Translations under genes and position numbers: made by a program
NCBI GenBank assembly: GCA_963668595.1
Contig: OY764876.1
Coordinates: 3,658,001-3,722,000 of the forward strand
From: GWE2-42-39 sp963668595
GTDB lineage: Bacteria; Bacteroidota; Bacteroidia; Bacteroidales; Prolixibacteraceae
Length of the DNA: 64,000 bases
Reading direction: 5' to 3'
The notes under the pieces: model-generated
What the model was told of the DNA's origin: nothing
Database searches by the model: none
The model's input: only the letters and a program-made list of their open reading frames with translations
Shown: positions 17,334-25,954 of the stretch, piece after piece
Numbering within the stretch: position 1 is the stretch's first letter
Layout: each line of letters begins with the position of its first letter

Positions 17334-18947
17334 TTATATTCCTTTGAAACAAGTATTAATGTGTTCTTCGGGTAATTCATTTTTACAGGCGAAATGCCCG
17401 ATTACCGTACTTATTATCGAGGCAGGCAAAGCAATAATAATCGGATCAACCATCGCAAGTTTTGCCAGTGCTGTTTCTTTTACTATCGATGGTTTTCCAA
17501 AAATCAATTGACAAAGCTGCAAGCTGGAGGCTTCTTTTTCGTGGATGAAAAATATCCAGATAATTCCTACTGTAAATCCGGAGATAATTCCGGCAATAAT
17601 GGCTTTGGTTGAAATATTGCGAATGTAAAGCGCCGAGATGTAAGCAGGCAAAAATGCTGCAGCACATAAGCCGAAGAACATGGCTGTTCCGGTGGCAATA
17701 ATTTGCATGCTCGTGTCGAGTTTATTTGCTAAAAAGGCGAGCAGAACACTGATTAAAATAGTCACCAGAATCCCGGTTTTTGTAATGAAAATGGTGTTTC
17801 CTTTTTTATTCATTGCTTTTTCGTAAACATCACGGCCGATTGCGGTTCCCATTGCATGAAACTGGGAACTGAGCGTACTCATTGCTGCGGCAATAAGCGC
17901 CAGAAAAAAGATGGTGCCATACCAACTCGGAACAAATTGTTTGATAAATGCGGGAATGATTTTATCGTTTCCGCCTGCCGCGGCAATGGCTATTTTCCCT
18001 GATTCGTTGAAGAATAATACATTTGATAACGAGCCAACTACGAATGCAACGCCAGTCATCATCAAAATAAAAACTCCTCCGGAAAGAACTGCACGGTTTA
18101 ATTCGCGGTTACTTTTCACAGTCATAAAGCGAACTACCAGCTGTGGTTGAGCGAGTACGCCAATTCCTACTCCCATTACAATCGTGGTTATCAGCGACCA
18201 CCAGATGGGTGATCCCCATTCGGGCATGGATGTCCATCCGCGGAAACCACCTTTGATCAATTTTTCGGTCTGAGTTTGCACTTCCGGATTTTGGAACAAA
18301 TCGCTTAACTGCTGGTGTGCATGGCTTATTCCTCCTAATTTTGAATAAGCGAAAACAAGCAGGAATACCATTCCGAAAAACATGATTATGCCCTGGAATG
18401 CATCGGTGTACATAACTCCTTTCAATCCACCCATCCATACATACAAAGCAACTACTGCTGCAAAAAACAGGAGTGATATTTCGTACGAAATGCCAAAATG
18501 GGTTTGAATAAAATCGGAACCACCTTTTAATACTGCTGCTGCATAAATGGGCATAAAAAGAAAGATAATGATTCCTGAAAAGCCTTGAATAAATCTTGAA
18601 TTGAAACGGTTGCCAAGTAATTCGGGAAATGTGTGGGCATCTATGTTGTGTCCCATTTTTCGGGTTCGTTTCCCGAAAATGATGAAGGCAATGAAAATTC
18701 CAACAAAAATATTCAGGAAAGTAAGCCATAGAAGTCCCATTCCCAGAGTTCCGGCAGCTCCTCCAAACCCAACAATTGCTGAGGTACTGATGAATGTCGA
18801 ACCGTATGAGAGAGCCATAATCATAGGATGAATCTGTCTTCCTCCTACTAAATAGTCGGCTGAAGTATTGGTGTGCTTATACCCCAGATATCCCAGGTAG
18901 GTGATAATGAAAAGGTATATGATAATCGCAATGGTTGTTCCTAACAT
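17334..18947 (-). CDS. Sodium:solute symporter (SSS family)
   Basis: Polytopic transporter of 537 residues with about 13 hydrophobic segments. It opens 'IIYLFIITYLGYLGYKHT' and carries 'DYLVGGRQIHPMIMALSYG', typical of the SSS N-terminus with the Na+-binding TM1 region. Later segments include 'MSTLSSQFHAMGTAIGRDVY', as in SSS transporters for carboxylates, amino acids or sugars. The solute is not predictable. The 59-codon gene immediately upstream (12-base spacing) matches the small accessory protein often encoded with such symporters, so the two form an operon. A weak stem near 17253-17295 between this gene and gldA might serve as a terminator. Confidence 0.9.
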   Translation of the reverse strand: MLGTTIAIIIYLFIITYLGYLGYKHTNTSADYLVGGRQIHPMIMALSYGSTFISTSAIVGFGGAAGTLGMGLLWLTFLNIFVGIFIAFIIFGKRTRKMGHNIDAHTFPELLGNRFNSRFIQGFSGIIIFLFMPIYAAAVLKGGSDFIQTHFGISYEISLLFFAAVVALYVWMGGLKGVMYTDAFQGIIMFFGMVFLLVFAYSKLGGISHAHQQLSDLFQNPEVQTQTEKLIKGGFRGWTSMPEWGSPIWWSLITTIVMGVGIGVLAQPQLVVRFMTVKSNRELNRAVLSGGVFILMMTGVAFVVGSLSNVLFFNESGKIAIAAAGGNDKIIPAFIKQFVPSWYGTIFFLALIAAAMSTLSSQFHAMGTAIGRDVYEKAMNKKGNTIFITKTGILVTILISVLLAFLANKLDTSMQIIATGTAMFFGLCAAAFLPAYISALYIRNISTKAIIAGIISGFTVGIIWIFFIHEKEASSLQLCQLIFGKPSIVKETALAKLAMVDPIIIALPASIISTVIGHFACKNELPEEHINTCFKGI

Positions 18948-18958
18948 GATTTGCTCTC

Positions 18959-19138
18959 CTATAAATTTTCGTTGACCTTTGATTCGTTTACTTCCCAGCT
19001 TACTTCTTCATCTATTTCCGATGACTCATTTTCTGCGCCTTTATTCCAGTTCATTATTCCGTAAGCGATGCAGGCCAGCGCACTGAGGGCCGAAAGCAAA
19101 TATGCCAACAGTATCCACGGATCGTTAATTCCCAGCAT
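18959..19138 (-). CDS. Symporter small accessory protein (single TM)
   Basis: A 59-residue protein from the ATG at 19138; the frame is open further upstream to 19264, but that overlaps the ACT gene. It has one transmembrane segment ('ILLAYLLSALSALACIAYG', about residues 9-27) and a highly acidic tail. Short proteins of this design ('GINDPWILLAYLLS') are recurrent upstream of SSS-family transporters in Bacteroidota and are annotated as symporter small accessory proteins. Role presumed to be assembly or stability of the partner transporter (inference from position and composition). Confidence 0.8.
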   Translation of the reverse strand: MLGINDPWILLAYLLSALSALACIAYGIMNWNKGAENESSEIDEEVSWEVNESKVNENL

Positions 19139-19163
19139 AATTTTGTTTGTTATAGTTTGTGAA

Positions 19164-19607
19164 TTAGTTTCTTTCTCCGTTTCCGTAAACGTCTTTTCCT
19201 GAAAGCAGTGCGATTCCTGCTTCCCTGAATTTATCGATCGAGTTGTCAATGTCTTCCACATCAATCACCAGGTAAGCTGTTTTGCCCGGAGTAACAATTC
19301 TTCCGTAGGCATTAGTGAAATTAATGCCGGCAGCAGCTATTTGTTTCAGAAGATCGTCCAAACCGCCAGGCTGGTCGGGCATTTCAATTACTACTACCTG
19401 CCGGAGAGTTACCGAAAACCGGTTTTTCGACAACGTTTCGAAAGCAAGTTGCGGATTGTTTACAATCAGGTTTAGAATTCCCCATCCGTGCGACGAGTGG
19501 GAGAGGGTCATTGCCCGGACATTGATATTTGCTTCGCGCAACACGCCGGTGATGCGTTCCAAATGTCCAATCTTATTTTCCAGAAATACTGATACCTGAA
19601 ATACCAT
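19164..19607 (-). CDS. Tandem ACT-domain protein
   Basis: Small cytoplasmic protein (147 residues) made of two ACT-type ligand-binding folds: residues 3-65 ('FLENKIGHLERITGVLREAN') and about 70-140 ('MPDQPGGLDDLLKQIAAAGI'). ACT domains bind amino acids to control enzymes. The gene is directly downstream of the phenylacetate-CoA ligase (5-base gap), an arrangement common in Bacteroidota, so it is probably a regulatory partner of that enzyme. Function otherwise unknown. Confidence 0.87.
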   Translation of the reverse strand: MVFQVSVFLENKIGHLERITGVLREANINVRAMTLSHSSHGWGILNLIVNNPQLAFETLSKNRFSVTLRQVVVIEMPDQPGGLDDLLKQIAAAGINFTNAYGRIVTPGKTAYLVIDVEDIDNSIDKFREAGIALLSGKDVYGNGERN

Positions 19608-19612
19608 GGTGC

Positions 19613-20923
19613 TTACTGTTTAGTTATTTTTCTTTTGTCGATAACACGTATTGCTTTGCCTTCCTGTTGTGGTAGCGATCCCGGCTCAACCAGTTTGATA
19701 ACTGGTTTTACGAGTACTTCGTCGCGAATTTGGTGAGCCAGTTGGCGGGTAAGCGAATCCAGTTTCACCAGATCGCCCGAGAACCATTCGCGTTTCACTT
19801 CTACTTCCACAATCAGCTCGTCGTTGTCGTTGATATTTTCAATGGTGATGCGGTAGTCGGAACCTACTTCCGGGAATTTCATCAAAATTCCTTCAATTTG
19901 CATCGGGAAAATGTTGCATCCTTTAACGATGAACATGTCGTCGGTGCGTCCGGCGATGCGGTCGAGCCTGTAATGCGTTCTTCCGCAGGAGCAGTCTCCG
20001 GGTAAAAAACGTGTGAGGTCGCGCGTGCGGTAGCGGATAAGAGGCATTGCTGTGCGATCGAGCGTTGTCATTACCAATTCACCAAACTCTCCGTGCGGAA
20101 CAGGTTCCAGTGTTTCCGGATCGATAATTTCAACCACAAAGGCATCTTCCCAAATGTGTAGCCCGTTTTGATAAACACACTCGAAAGCAACTCCCGGACC
20201 GTTCATTTCTGATAGTCCGAACGAATTGTAGGCTTTTACTCCGAACATTTCTTCAATGCGGCGGCGTTGTTCTTCGGTATGGGGTTCTGCTCCAATTACA
20301 AAAGTGTGTAGTTTAGTGTCGCGTCGCGGATCAAGATTCAGCTCGGTGAAAACATCGTATAACCGGTTCAAATAGCTGGGAATGGCATGTGCTGCGGTGG
20401 TTTCGTAATCCTGCATTAGCTTAATTTGGCGCAAGCTGTTGCCTGCTCCTGCCGGAATGCTCATGCAGCCGAGTCGCTCAATGCCATACTGAAAGCCAAG
20501 TCCTCCGGTGAAAAGTCCGTATCCACAGATGTTCTGAAAAACATCGGTGTTGCGTATGCCGGCGGTATAAAGTGAGCGTGCCATCAGGTTGGCCCAGTTT
20601 TTTAAATCGTTGGCGGTGTGGTAAACAACTGTTGGGTTGCCTGTTGTTCCTGACGAACTGTGCAGGCGTACCACTTCTTTTTTGTCGATGGCAAGAAATC
20701 CATACGGGAAATTATCTCGCAGGTCTTGTTTGGTTGTAAACGGAAGCTTGGTAATGTCGGCAATGTGCCGGATCATGCCCGGTTTAATTCCTTTTTCATC
20801 GAAAACTCTTCCGTAATATGCTGAGTTTTGCGCAATGGCAATGGTTTGGTTTAGTTTTTCAACCTGAAGTTTTTCGATTGCGGGGCGCGAAAGCGTCTCA
20901 ATTTCTTTTTGCCAGAAATTCAT
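19613..20923 (-). CDS. paaK: Phenylacetate-CoA ligase family protein
   Basis: Adenylate-forming enzyme of the PaaK family, which activates aryl acids such as phenylacetate to CoA thioesters. The 436-residue length is typical. The AMP-binding loop is 'LHSSSGTTGNPTVVY' near residue 87; 'FGLSEMNGPGVAFEC' and 'TRDLTRFLPGDCSCGRTH' are further family blocks, and the C-terminal lid begins near 'GRTDDMFIVKGCNIFP'. No other phenylacetate-degradation gene is nearby, so a role in aryl-acid or indole-acetate activation, as for the IorAB-linked paralogues, is equally possible. It is co-transcribed with the ACT gene. Confidence 0.9.
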   Translation of the reverse strand: MNFWQKEIETLSRPAIEKLQVEKLNQTIAIAQNSAYYGRVFDEKGIKPGMIRHIADITKLPFTTKQDLRDNFPYGFLAIDKKEVVRLHSSSGTTGNPTVVYHTANDLKNWANLMARSLYTAGIRNTDVFQNICGYGLFTGGLGFQYGIERLGCMSIPAGAGNSLRQIKLMQDYETTAAHAIPSYLNRLYDVFTELNLDPRRDTKLHTFVIGAEPHTEEQRRRIEEMFGVKAYNSFGLSEMNGPGVAFECVYQNGLHIWEDAFVVEIIDPETLEPVPHGEFGELVMTTLDRTAMPLIRYRTRDLTRFLPGDCSCGRTHYRLDRIAGRTDDMFIVKGCNIFPMQIEGILMKFPEVGSDYRITIENINDNDELIVEVEVKREWFSGDLVKLDSLTRQLAHQIRDEVLVKPVIKLVEPGSLPQQEGKAIRVIDKRKITKQ

Positions 20924-20934
20924 AAAAGTGATGT

Positions 20935-22203
20935 TTAAAAATACTGTGTTAATACCAGGATGACGCGATTGTTGGTTGCCCGGTGTGTGGACGAGAATAA
21001 ACCGTCGGAAAGATTGATGTTTCCGGTTCCGTAGTTGGCTGAAGTTTGCTCGTATTCAGCAACCAGCTTGAATTTATTCAGGTTTAACGAAATATGCGGA
21101 GCGACACGGTACATGGTCTGCATATTCAGGAACGATCCGTATGTTTTTGCTTTGCCACTGCCCGAATCCCAGAGGGCTTCTTTGGTCCCGAGGTTTTTTC
21201 CCAGACCGGCAAATAGTCCTACTTGCCATTTGGTTCCGCAAACAACATTAAACGAGTTCATCCATGTGGTATAATTAGTATAAGTTTCTTCTCCGGTAAT
21301 TGCGTCGTAACTGGCAACACCGTAACCTCCGGGCATAACCAGATGCGACATGTTGTCGCCAATAAAAGTTTTTGCGAGCAAGGTAATTTTTTCTTTTTTG
21401 TAGCGTGCATAAGCCATGAATTCGGTGCTGTTCAGGTAGGTTTCAGCCTTTGAGCTTCCGGCGGTTCCGGTTACCATCATGCGAGGTTTGATGCGTTTGT
21501 ATCCGGCTCCTGCTCCCAGGGTAACAGCTTTCTTGGTCCATTCACCACTCAATACCAATTCAGGAATTACCCCATTTCGTTTGGCTTGGTTGGGAGTGAG
21601 CAGATATGAAAAATCAGCCTGATCGATCATTGGCGATGCATATTGCATCTCGGATACTGCTGAGGCTGAAAGCGTGAGTCCATTCATTTTCATGTTGTAA
21701 CGGATCATTGGCGAACGGTTGAAACAACTGAAAGGCGCTCCTGTATTTAATCCGGCTACTACCGGAACATTTGAGTTGCCAAAAAATGGGTGCCAGGTTT
21801 GTCCGATCAGTAGGGACGATTTTTCCCAGCTAAGCAGCGAGTAGGCCTGACGGATGCGGAACAATGTTGGGTCAGACTTCAGGTTTCCTGCAAAATCGAA
21901 CTCAAGCAATCCTGTTGCTTTGGCTCCAGCCACATCCGGAAAGTTAATTTTAACTCCGAGCCGGGAGGCAATGGCTGTAATATTCGAACTGGTTTGCTGA
22001 TTAAAATCTTCTACACCATTGGGTTTGGCATATAACGGGAGCAGGTAAAAAACATCGTGTCCGGCATCCACTCCTTTGTAGGTATCCATGTAGGCATCTA
22101 TCCGAACAAATCCGTAGAAATCAATTCTTTTTTCGTTTCCGGATTGTGCGCTAACAAAAAAAACGCATAGCAAGGCAATGAAAAGAAAAGTAATTTTCTT
22201 CAT
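20935..22203 (-). CDS. Outer-membrane porin-like beta-barrel protein
   Basis: From the ATG at 22203 the protein has 422 residues with a clear Sec signal peptide ('FLFIALLCVFFVSAQ'). The mature part starts 'IDFYGFVRIDAYMDTYKG' and continues as alternating amphipathic strands with aromatic girdles, ending in a C-terminal 'LVLTQYF', the terminal Phe of outer-membrane barrels. 'GLLEFDFAG', 'IRQAYSLLSW' and 'LLIGQTWHPFF' recall DcaP/OprP-type porins. Substrate unknown. It lies 11 bases from the ligase gene on the same strand and is probably the first gene of that operon. Confidence 0.75.
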   Translation of the reverse strand: MKKITFLFIALLCVFFVSAQSGNEKRIDFYGFVRIDAYMDTYKGVDAGHDVFYLLPLYAKPNGVEDFNQQTSSNITAIASRLGVKINFPDVAGAKATGLLEFDFAGNLKSDPTLFRIRQAYSLLSWEKSSLLIGQTWHPFFGNSNVPVVAGLNTGAPFSCFNRSPMIRYNMKMNGLTLSASAVSEMQYASPMIDQADFSYLLTPNQAKRNGVIPELVLSGEWTKKAVTLGAGAGYKRIKPRMMVTGTAGSSKAETYLNSTEFMAYARYKKEKITLLAKTFIGDNMSHLVMPGGYGVASYDAITGEETYTNYTTWMNSFNVVCGTKWQVGLFAGLGKNLGTKEALWDSGSGKAKTYGSFLNMQTMYRVAPHISLNLNKFKLVAEYEQTSANYGTGNINLSDGLFSSTHRATNNRVILVLTQYF

Positions 22204-22446
22204 AAGTAGGTATTCGATTTTTGGTCTAATTAATAAAATTTGCAATTTCTTCTTTCGAACTTTTGTATTTGTTTCGATTAACTGTTGAAATTACAGAGGT
22301 GAAATTAGTATAAAAATGAAATCAAACATGCTTTTTGTCTTATAAATTGACATTTAAGCTATCAATTTGAAAAGATTCTTTGTGTTTAGGTAGAAGAAAG
22401 ATGATTTTGTATTTGGTTTTTTGGGCAGGACTGGCAGACTAAAACA

Positions 22447-22481
22447 AAAACGACCGGAAACAAATGCTTTCGGTCGTTTTT
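22447..22481 (-). terminator. Terminator downstream of the TerC gene
   Basis: 'aaaacgaccggaaa' and 'ctttcggtcgtttt' pair around a short loop. On the minus strand the hairpin follows the TerC stop by about 20 bases and runs into a U-rich tract. The A-rich opposite side could also let it act for transcription arriving from the other direction. The rest of the region between 22204 and 22446 holds no gene and should contain the porin promoter. Confidence 0.8.
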
Positions 22482-22500
22482 CAGATATTTAATTGTGTAA

Positions 22501-23559
22501 TTATTTTTCCGGGCTGACTTCTTTTTTGGGAAACAGCATCGACAGAATGACACTGGCGACCAGTACAAATAGTACAAAGAATAGCGAATAGGTTGGTTTG
22601 AAGCCAATATCGTCGAGGTAATGATGGAACAGAAGTTTCAATCCGACGTAAATGAGCAGGATACTTACTCCGGCGCTAAGGAAACGGAATTTTTCAACCA
22701 TGTTGAATACGAGGAAAAATAAAGCTCTTAGCCCGATGATAGCAAAAATATTGGAAAAGAAAACCACATAGGGGTCAAGCGAGACGGAGAAAATCGCCGG
22801 AATTGAATCCATCGCGAAAAGCAGATCGGTAAATTCGATGATGATAAGTACCAGGAACAGCGGGGTAAAATATCTTTTTCCGTTGTCGAGGATCACCATA
22901 AATCGTCCGTCGTGATATTCCTTCGAAATATGGAGGTGGCGTGATAAAAATTTTACCCAGCCATAATCGTGCGGGTCTTTGTGGTGTTCGTCTTTGCTGA
23001 AAAGAATTTTTCCTCCCTGAAAAACAAGGAATGCTCCGAAAACAAGCAATATCCAGTCGAACCGATGAATAAGAGCAGCCCCGGCAAAAATGAAAATGAA
23101 ACGCAGCACAATTGCACCGAGAATTCCCCAGAACAATACGGTTTTGTAGTTTTCAAAAGGAACAGAGAAACTTTTCAGAATTAGTAGAATAACGAAGATG
23201 TTGTCGATAGAAAGCGTTTTTTCAATAAAATACCCCGACAGGTAATTCATCGACATGTATTGCTGGTATTCAGTCAGCATGGCAGAGTATTCAGTCGATT
23301 TGTAAATTAATCCCGGAGCGTATCTCTTACTTATTTGCAGAAGGCTGTCCATCGAATCAATCCCGTGCAGGTGATGTCCGAAGAAGCGCAAAACAAAGTA
23401 AAAGGCGATAGAGAGCATTACCCAAACAATACTCCAACTAACGGCTTCGCGGTTCGAAACAATGTGCGAACCCCGTCCGACCCAAAGCAGGTCAATCATT
23501 AAAACAGCTACTACAAAGACGATAAATCCGCCTAAAAGCAGAACTTCATTTGATATCAT
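22501..23559 (-). CDS. TerC/Alx-family integral membrane protein
   Basis: TerC-family membrane protein (352 residues, about 8-9 TM segments). Members include tellurite-resistance TerC and the Mn-related exporter Alx. Acidic residues in membrane segments, 'IEKTLSIDNIFVILLI' and 'IEFTDLLFAMDSIPAIFS', are the family hallmarks proposed to bind metal. It is followed 7 bases upstream by a DUF502 gene on the same strand, so likely an operon with it. Specific role (metal export or membrane stress) is not decided by sequence. Confidence 0.88.
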   Translation of the reverse strand: MISNEVLLLGGFIVFVVAVLMIDLLWVGRGSHIVSNREAVSWSIVWVMLSIAFYFVLRFFGHHLHGIDSMDSLLQISKRYAPGLIYKSTEYSAMLTEYQQYMSMNYLSGYFIEKTLSIDNIFVILLILKSFSVPFENYKTVLFWGILGAIVLRFIFIFAGAALIHRFDWILLVFGAFLVFQGGKILFSKDEHHKDPHDYGWVKFLSRHLHISKEYHDGRFMVILDNGKRYFTPLFLVLIIIEFTDLLFAMDSIPAIFSVSLDPYVVFFSNIFAIIGLRALFFLVFNMVEKFRFLSAGVSILLIYVGLKLLFHHYLDDIGFKPTYSLFFVLFVLVASVILSMLFPKKEVSPEK

Positions 23560-23566
23560 AATGGTA

Positions 23567-24136
23567 TTAATTAAATCGTGTAACGCCTCCCGAAACCATG
23601 AATTTCATTGCTTCCGAAGGATTCATGTCTAGTGGGCGAATGGCTGAAGTGTCGATAAAAAACAGTTCGCCAGAAAAGTTGTAGGCATGCGGAAAATAAA
23701 CAGCCAGCATTCCTTCAATGCCTATGTCTTCAAGGCTTTCCTGGGTGATGAAACCCATTTTCCATAAATTATTCTCGCGATTAAAACACACCAGCACCGG
23801 TTTGTTGAATTTCTTCTCTTTGCCGACAAATGCTGAAAACAGGTCAACCAGTGAAGTATAAATTACTTTTAGCAGAGGAGCTCTTTTCAACATGCGATCG
23901 GTAATCATTTTAAATGGCCGGGCAATAATTGTTTGTCCGATGTAGCCAAGAATAGTAAGCACTGCAAAAATTACCAGTACTCCCAATCCCGGAATGTTTT
24001 TACCAAACCAGTCTTCGATATAATCGCGCAGCAAGCCGTCGGCGAAATCGAACATCAGAAAAACGGTGTAGGCAGTGATTACAATTGGAGCAATCAATAC
24101 CAACCCTTGCAGGAAATAAGTAATTAAGCGCTTCAT
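23567..24136 (-). CDS. DUF502 family membrane protein
   Basis: A 189-residue protein with two transmembrane segments ('FLQGLVLIAPIVITAYTVFL' and 'GLGVLVIFAVLTILGYIG') and a soluble C-terminal region with 'PVLVCFNRENNLWKMGFITQ', the conserved pattern of DUF502. The family is widespread and also found in plants; molecular function is unknown. It is transcribed with the TerC gene. Confidence 0.88.
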   Translation of the reverse strand: MKRLITYFLQGLVLIAPIVITAYTVFLMFDFADGLLRDYIEDWFGKNIPGLGVLVIFAVLTILGYIGQTIIARPFKMITDRMLKRAPLLKVIYTSLVDLFSAFVGKEKKFNKPVLVCFNRENNLWKMGFITQESLEDIGIEGMLAVYFPHAYNFSGELFFIDTSAIRPLDMNPSEAMKFMVSGGVTRFN

Positions 24137-24358
24137 CGGATCATCATTTTAATTATTTCTGAAATACATTCCCTCTGTCTGATTTGTGCGAAAGATAGAA
24201 ATTAAACAGATAATTCGCCTGGAAGTTGAGTTTTATCGTTTCCGAATTAACATTGAAGATACAGCCTTTTTTCTTTTCGGGGAAAGCCTTGCTGAAAAAT
24301 TTCGGCGAACCGCCCGTTTGGCTTATCTTTAGCGGCAAATACAACAATTGTTTGTAAA

Positions 24359-25630
24359 ATGAAGAAAGTACTGATTCTGACGTACTATTGGCCGCCTTCG
24401 GGTGGGGCTGGTGTGCAGCGCTGGTTGAAATTTTGCCGGTATTTGCCCGATTTCGGGGTAGAGCCGGTGGTGCTGACTGTAGATGCCAACTATGCCAGTT
24501 ATGCCCAAACCGACGAGAGTTTGCTTGCCGAAGTGTCGCCTGATTTACAGATGGTTCGTACCCGTAGTTTCGAATTGTACCAGTTGTATCGGAAACTTTC
24601 TTCGAAAAAAGAAATTCCTTACGGTGGATTTGCCAATGAGTCGGGAGCCAGCTTATTTCAGAAAATAAGTCGTTTTGTGCGAGGCAATTTCCTTCTACCC
24701 GATCCGCGAAAAGGCTGGAATAAATATGCATTTCGCGAAGCAGTGCGATTGATTCGCGAGCAGGGAATTGATACTGTAATTACTACCGGTCCGCCACACT
24801 CGACTCATCTGATTGGACAAAAGCTTCAAAAAAAAATGCATGTGAAATGGATTGCTGATATGCGCGATCCATGGACGGATATTTATTATTACCAACAGTT
24901 TTATCACACTGCATTGGCCCGGGCCATCGATCGGAGCATGGAGCGGCGGGTACTTGAAAAGGCTGACCGTATTATTACCGTTAGTGCTGATGTATTGCGT
25001 TTGCTGGCCTCAAAAAGCAAGCAAAACATTGCGGCAAAAGCCAGTATTCTGCCGAATGGTTTCGATGAGGCTGATTTCGCCGGGATGAACGAACTTCAGG
25101 AAGAAAAGTTTACGATTACCTATACCGGAACAATTTCTGAAATTTACGATGTTTCGGGACTAATTGCGGCATTCCGGATGCTCGGTGCCGAATATTTGTC
25201 AAAAATCAGGCTTCGTTTTGTGGGACGTGTGCCGGCAAATATTGCACAGGATTTTATTTCTCAGTTTCCTGAATTGGAGATTGAACAAATTGGTTATGTA
25301 GAACATCGCGAGTCGGTTCGTTTTCTGCTTCGTTCGTCCATATTGTTATTGGTTATTCCGCGCATAAAAGATAACCGGGGGATTCTGACCGGAAAATTCT
25401 TTGAATATCTGGCCGCTGCAAAACCAATTCTGGCAATTGGTCCTGTGGATGGCGATCTGGCAGCAATCATTCACGAAACGCAGTGCGGGCAGATTATGGA
25501 TTATGCGGATGCTTCGGGAATCTGCGGTTTCATTAGGCAAACTATGAGCGAAACAGTTGTTTTTCAGCAAAAAGGATCGGAAAAGTATTCGCGGCGGAAC
25601 CTGAGTGCTCAACTGAGCGAGCTTTTATAG
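24359..25630 (+). CDS. GT4-family glycosyltransferase
   Basis: Retaining glycosyltransferase of the GT4/GT-B type, 423 residues. The N-terminal Rossmann domain opens with 'VLILTYYWPPSGGAGVQRWL', the glycine-rich acceptor-side loop. The C-terminal domain has 'TYTGTISEIYD' and the nucleotide-sugar motif region 'GILTGKFFEYLAAAKPILAI', where an E is conserved. It stands alone, not in a visible polysaccharide cluster, so acceptor and donor are unknown. Divergent from DUF502 across a 222-base gap. Confidence 0.87.
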   Translation: MKKVLILTYYWPPSGGAGVQRWLKFCRYLPDFGVEPVVLTVDANYASYAQTDESLLAEVSPDLQMVRTRSFELYQLYRKLSSKKEIPYGGFANESGASLFQKISRFVRGNFLLPDPRKGWNKYAFREAVRLIREQGIDTVITTGPPHSTHLIGQKLQKKMHVKWIADMRDPWTDIYYYQQFYHTALARAIDRSMERRVLEKADRIITVSADVLRLLASKSKQNIAAKASILPNGFDEADFAGMNELQEEKFTITYTGTISEIYDVSGLIAAFRMLGAEYLSKIRLRFVGRVPANIAQDFISQFPELEIEQIGYVEHRESVRFLLRSSILLLVIPRIKDNRGILTGKFFEYLAAAKPILAIGPVDGDLAAIIHETQCGQIMDYADASGICGFIRQTMSETVVFQQKGSEKYSRRNLSAQLSELL

Positions 25631-25777
25631 TTTTGTTAGTTTTTCATATTTGGGCACTTTTTTGTCGATTTGATTTTTATTTCTAAATAAAAAATACAGA
25701 TTGATTATAATTTCGAAGAAAAATAGCTTGTTAGCTTCGGAAATAATAATTAGCTTTACCGGCAGTAAAAACAAGTT

Positions 25778-25843
25778 ATGCATTTGAATCATTTATACTC
25801 AGGAAATTGGTGTTGGCGTTGGCGGATTTATCTGCGAACGTAA
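25778..25843 (+). CDS. trpL: Putative trp leader peptide (21 codons, three Trp codons)
   Basis: A 21-codon ORF, ATG at 25778 and TAA at 25841, encodes N-W-C-W-R-W-R at residues 10-16: three TGG codons within five positions. It lies 112 bases before a tryptophan-synthase-beta-like gene and 30-40 bases before a terminator hairpin, which is the layout of a trp attenuator. When charged tRNA-Trp is short, the ribosome would stall on these codons and favour an antiterminator fold. A candidate alternative pairing is 'catgt' (25846-25850) with 'acatg' of the terminator stem. Found by eye; too short for ordinary gene callers. Confidence 0.72.
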   Translation: MHLNHLYSGNWCWRWRIYLRT

Positions 25844-25879
25844 ACCATGTACCTGTTGCATAAATCAAATATTGACCTG

Positions 25880-25921
25880 GAGAGGGACATGTTGTTTACA
25901 CAGCATGTCTCTCTTTTTTTT
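25880..25921 (+). terminator. Attenuator terminator before trpB
   Basis: 'gagagggacatg' (25880-25891) pairs with 'catgtctctc' (25904-25913) with a two-base bulge, followed by eight or more T residues from 25914. The distance to the start codon of the TrpB-like gene at 25955 means read-through is required for expression. Together with the Trp-rich leader ORF upstream this forms a candidate attenuation switch. Confidence 0.8.
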
Positions 25922-25954
25922 TGAAAAAAACAAATCAACTTAATACGAACTAAA

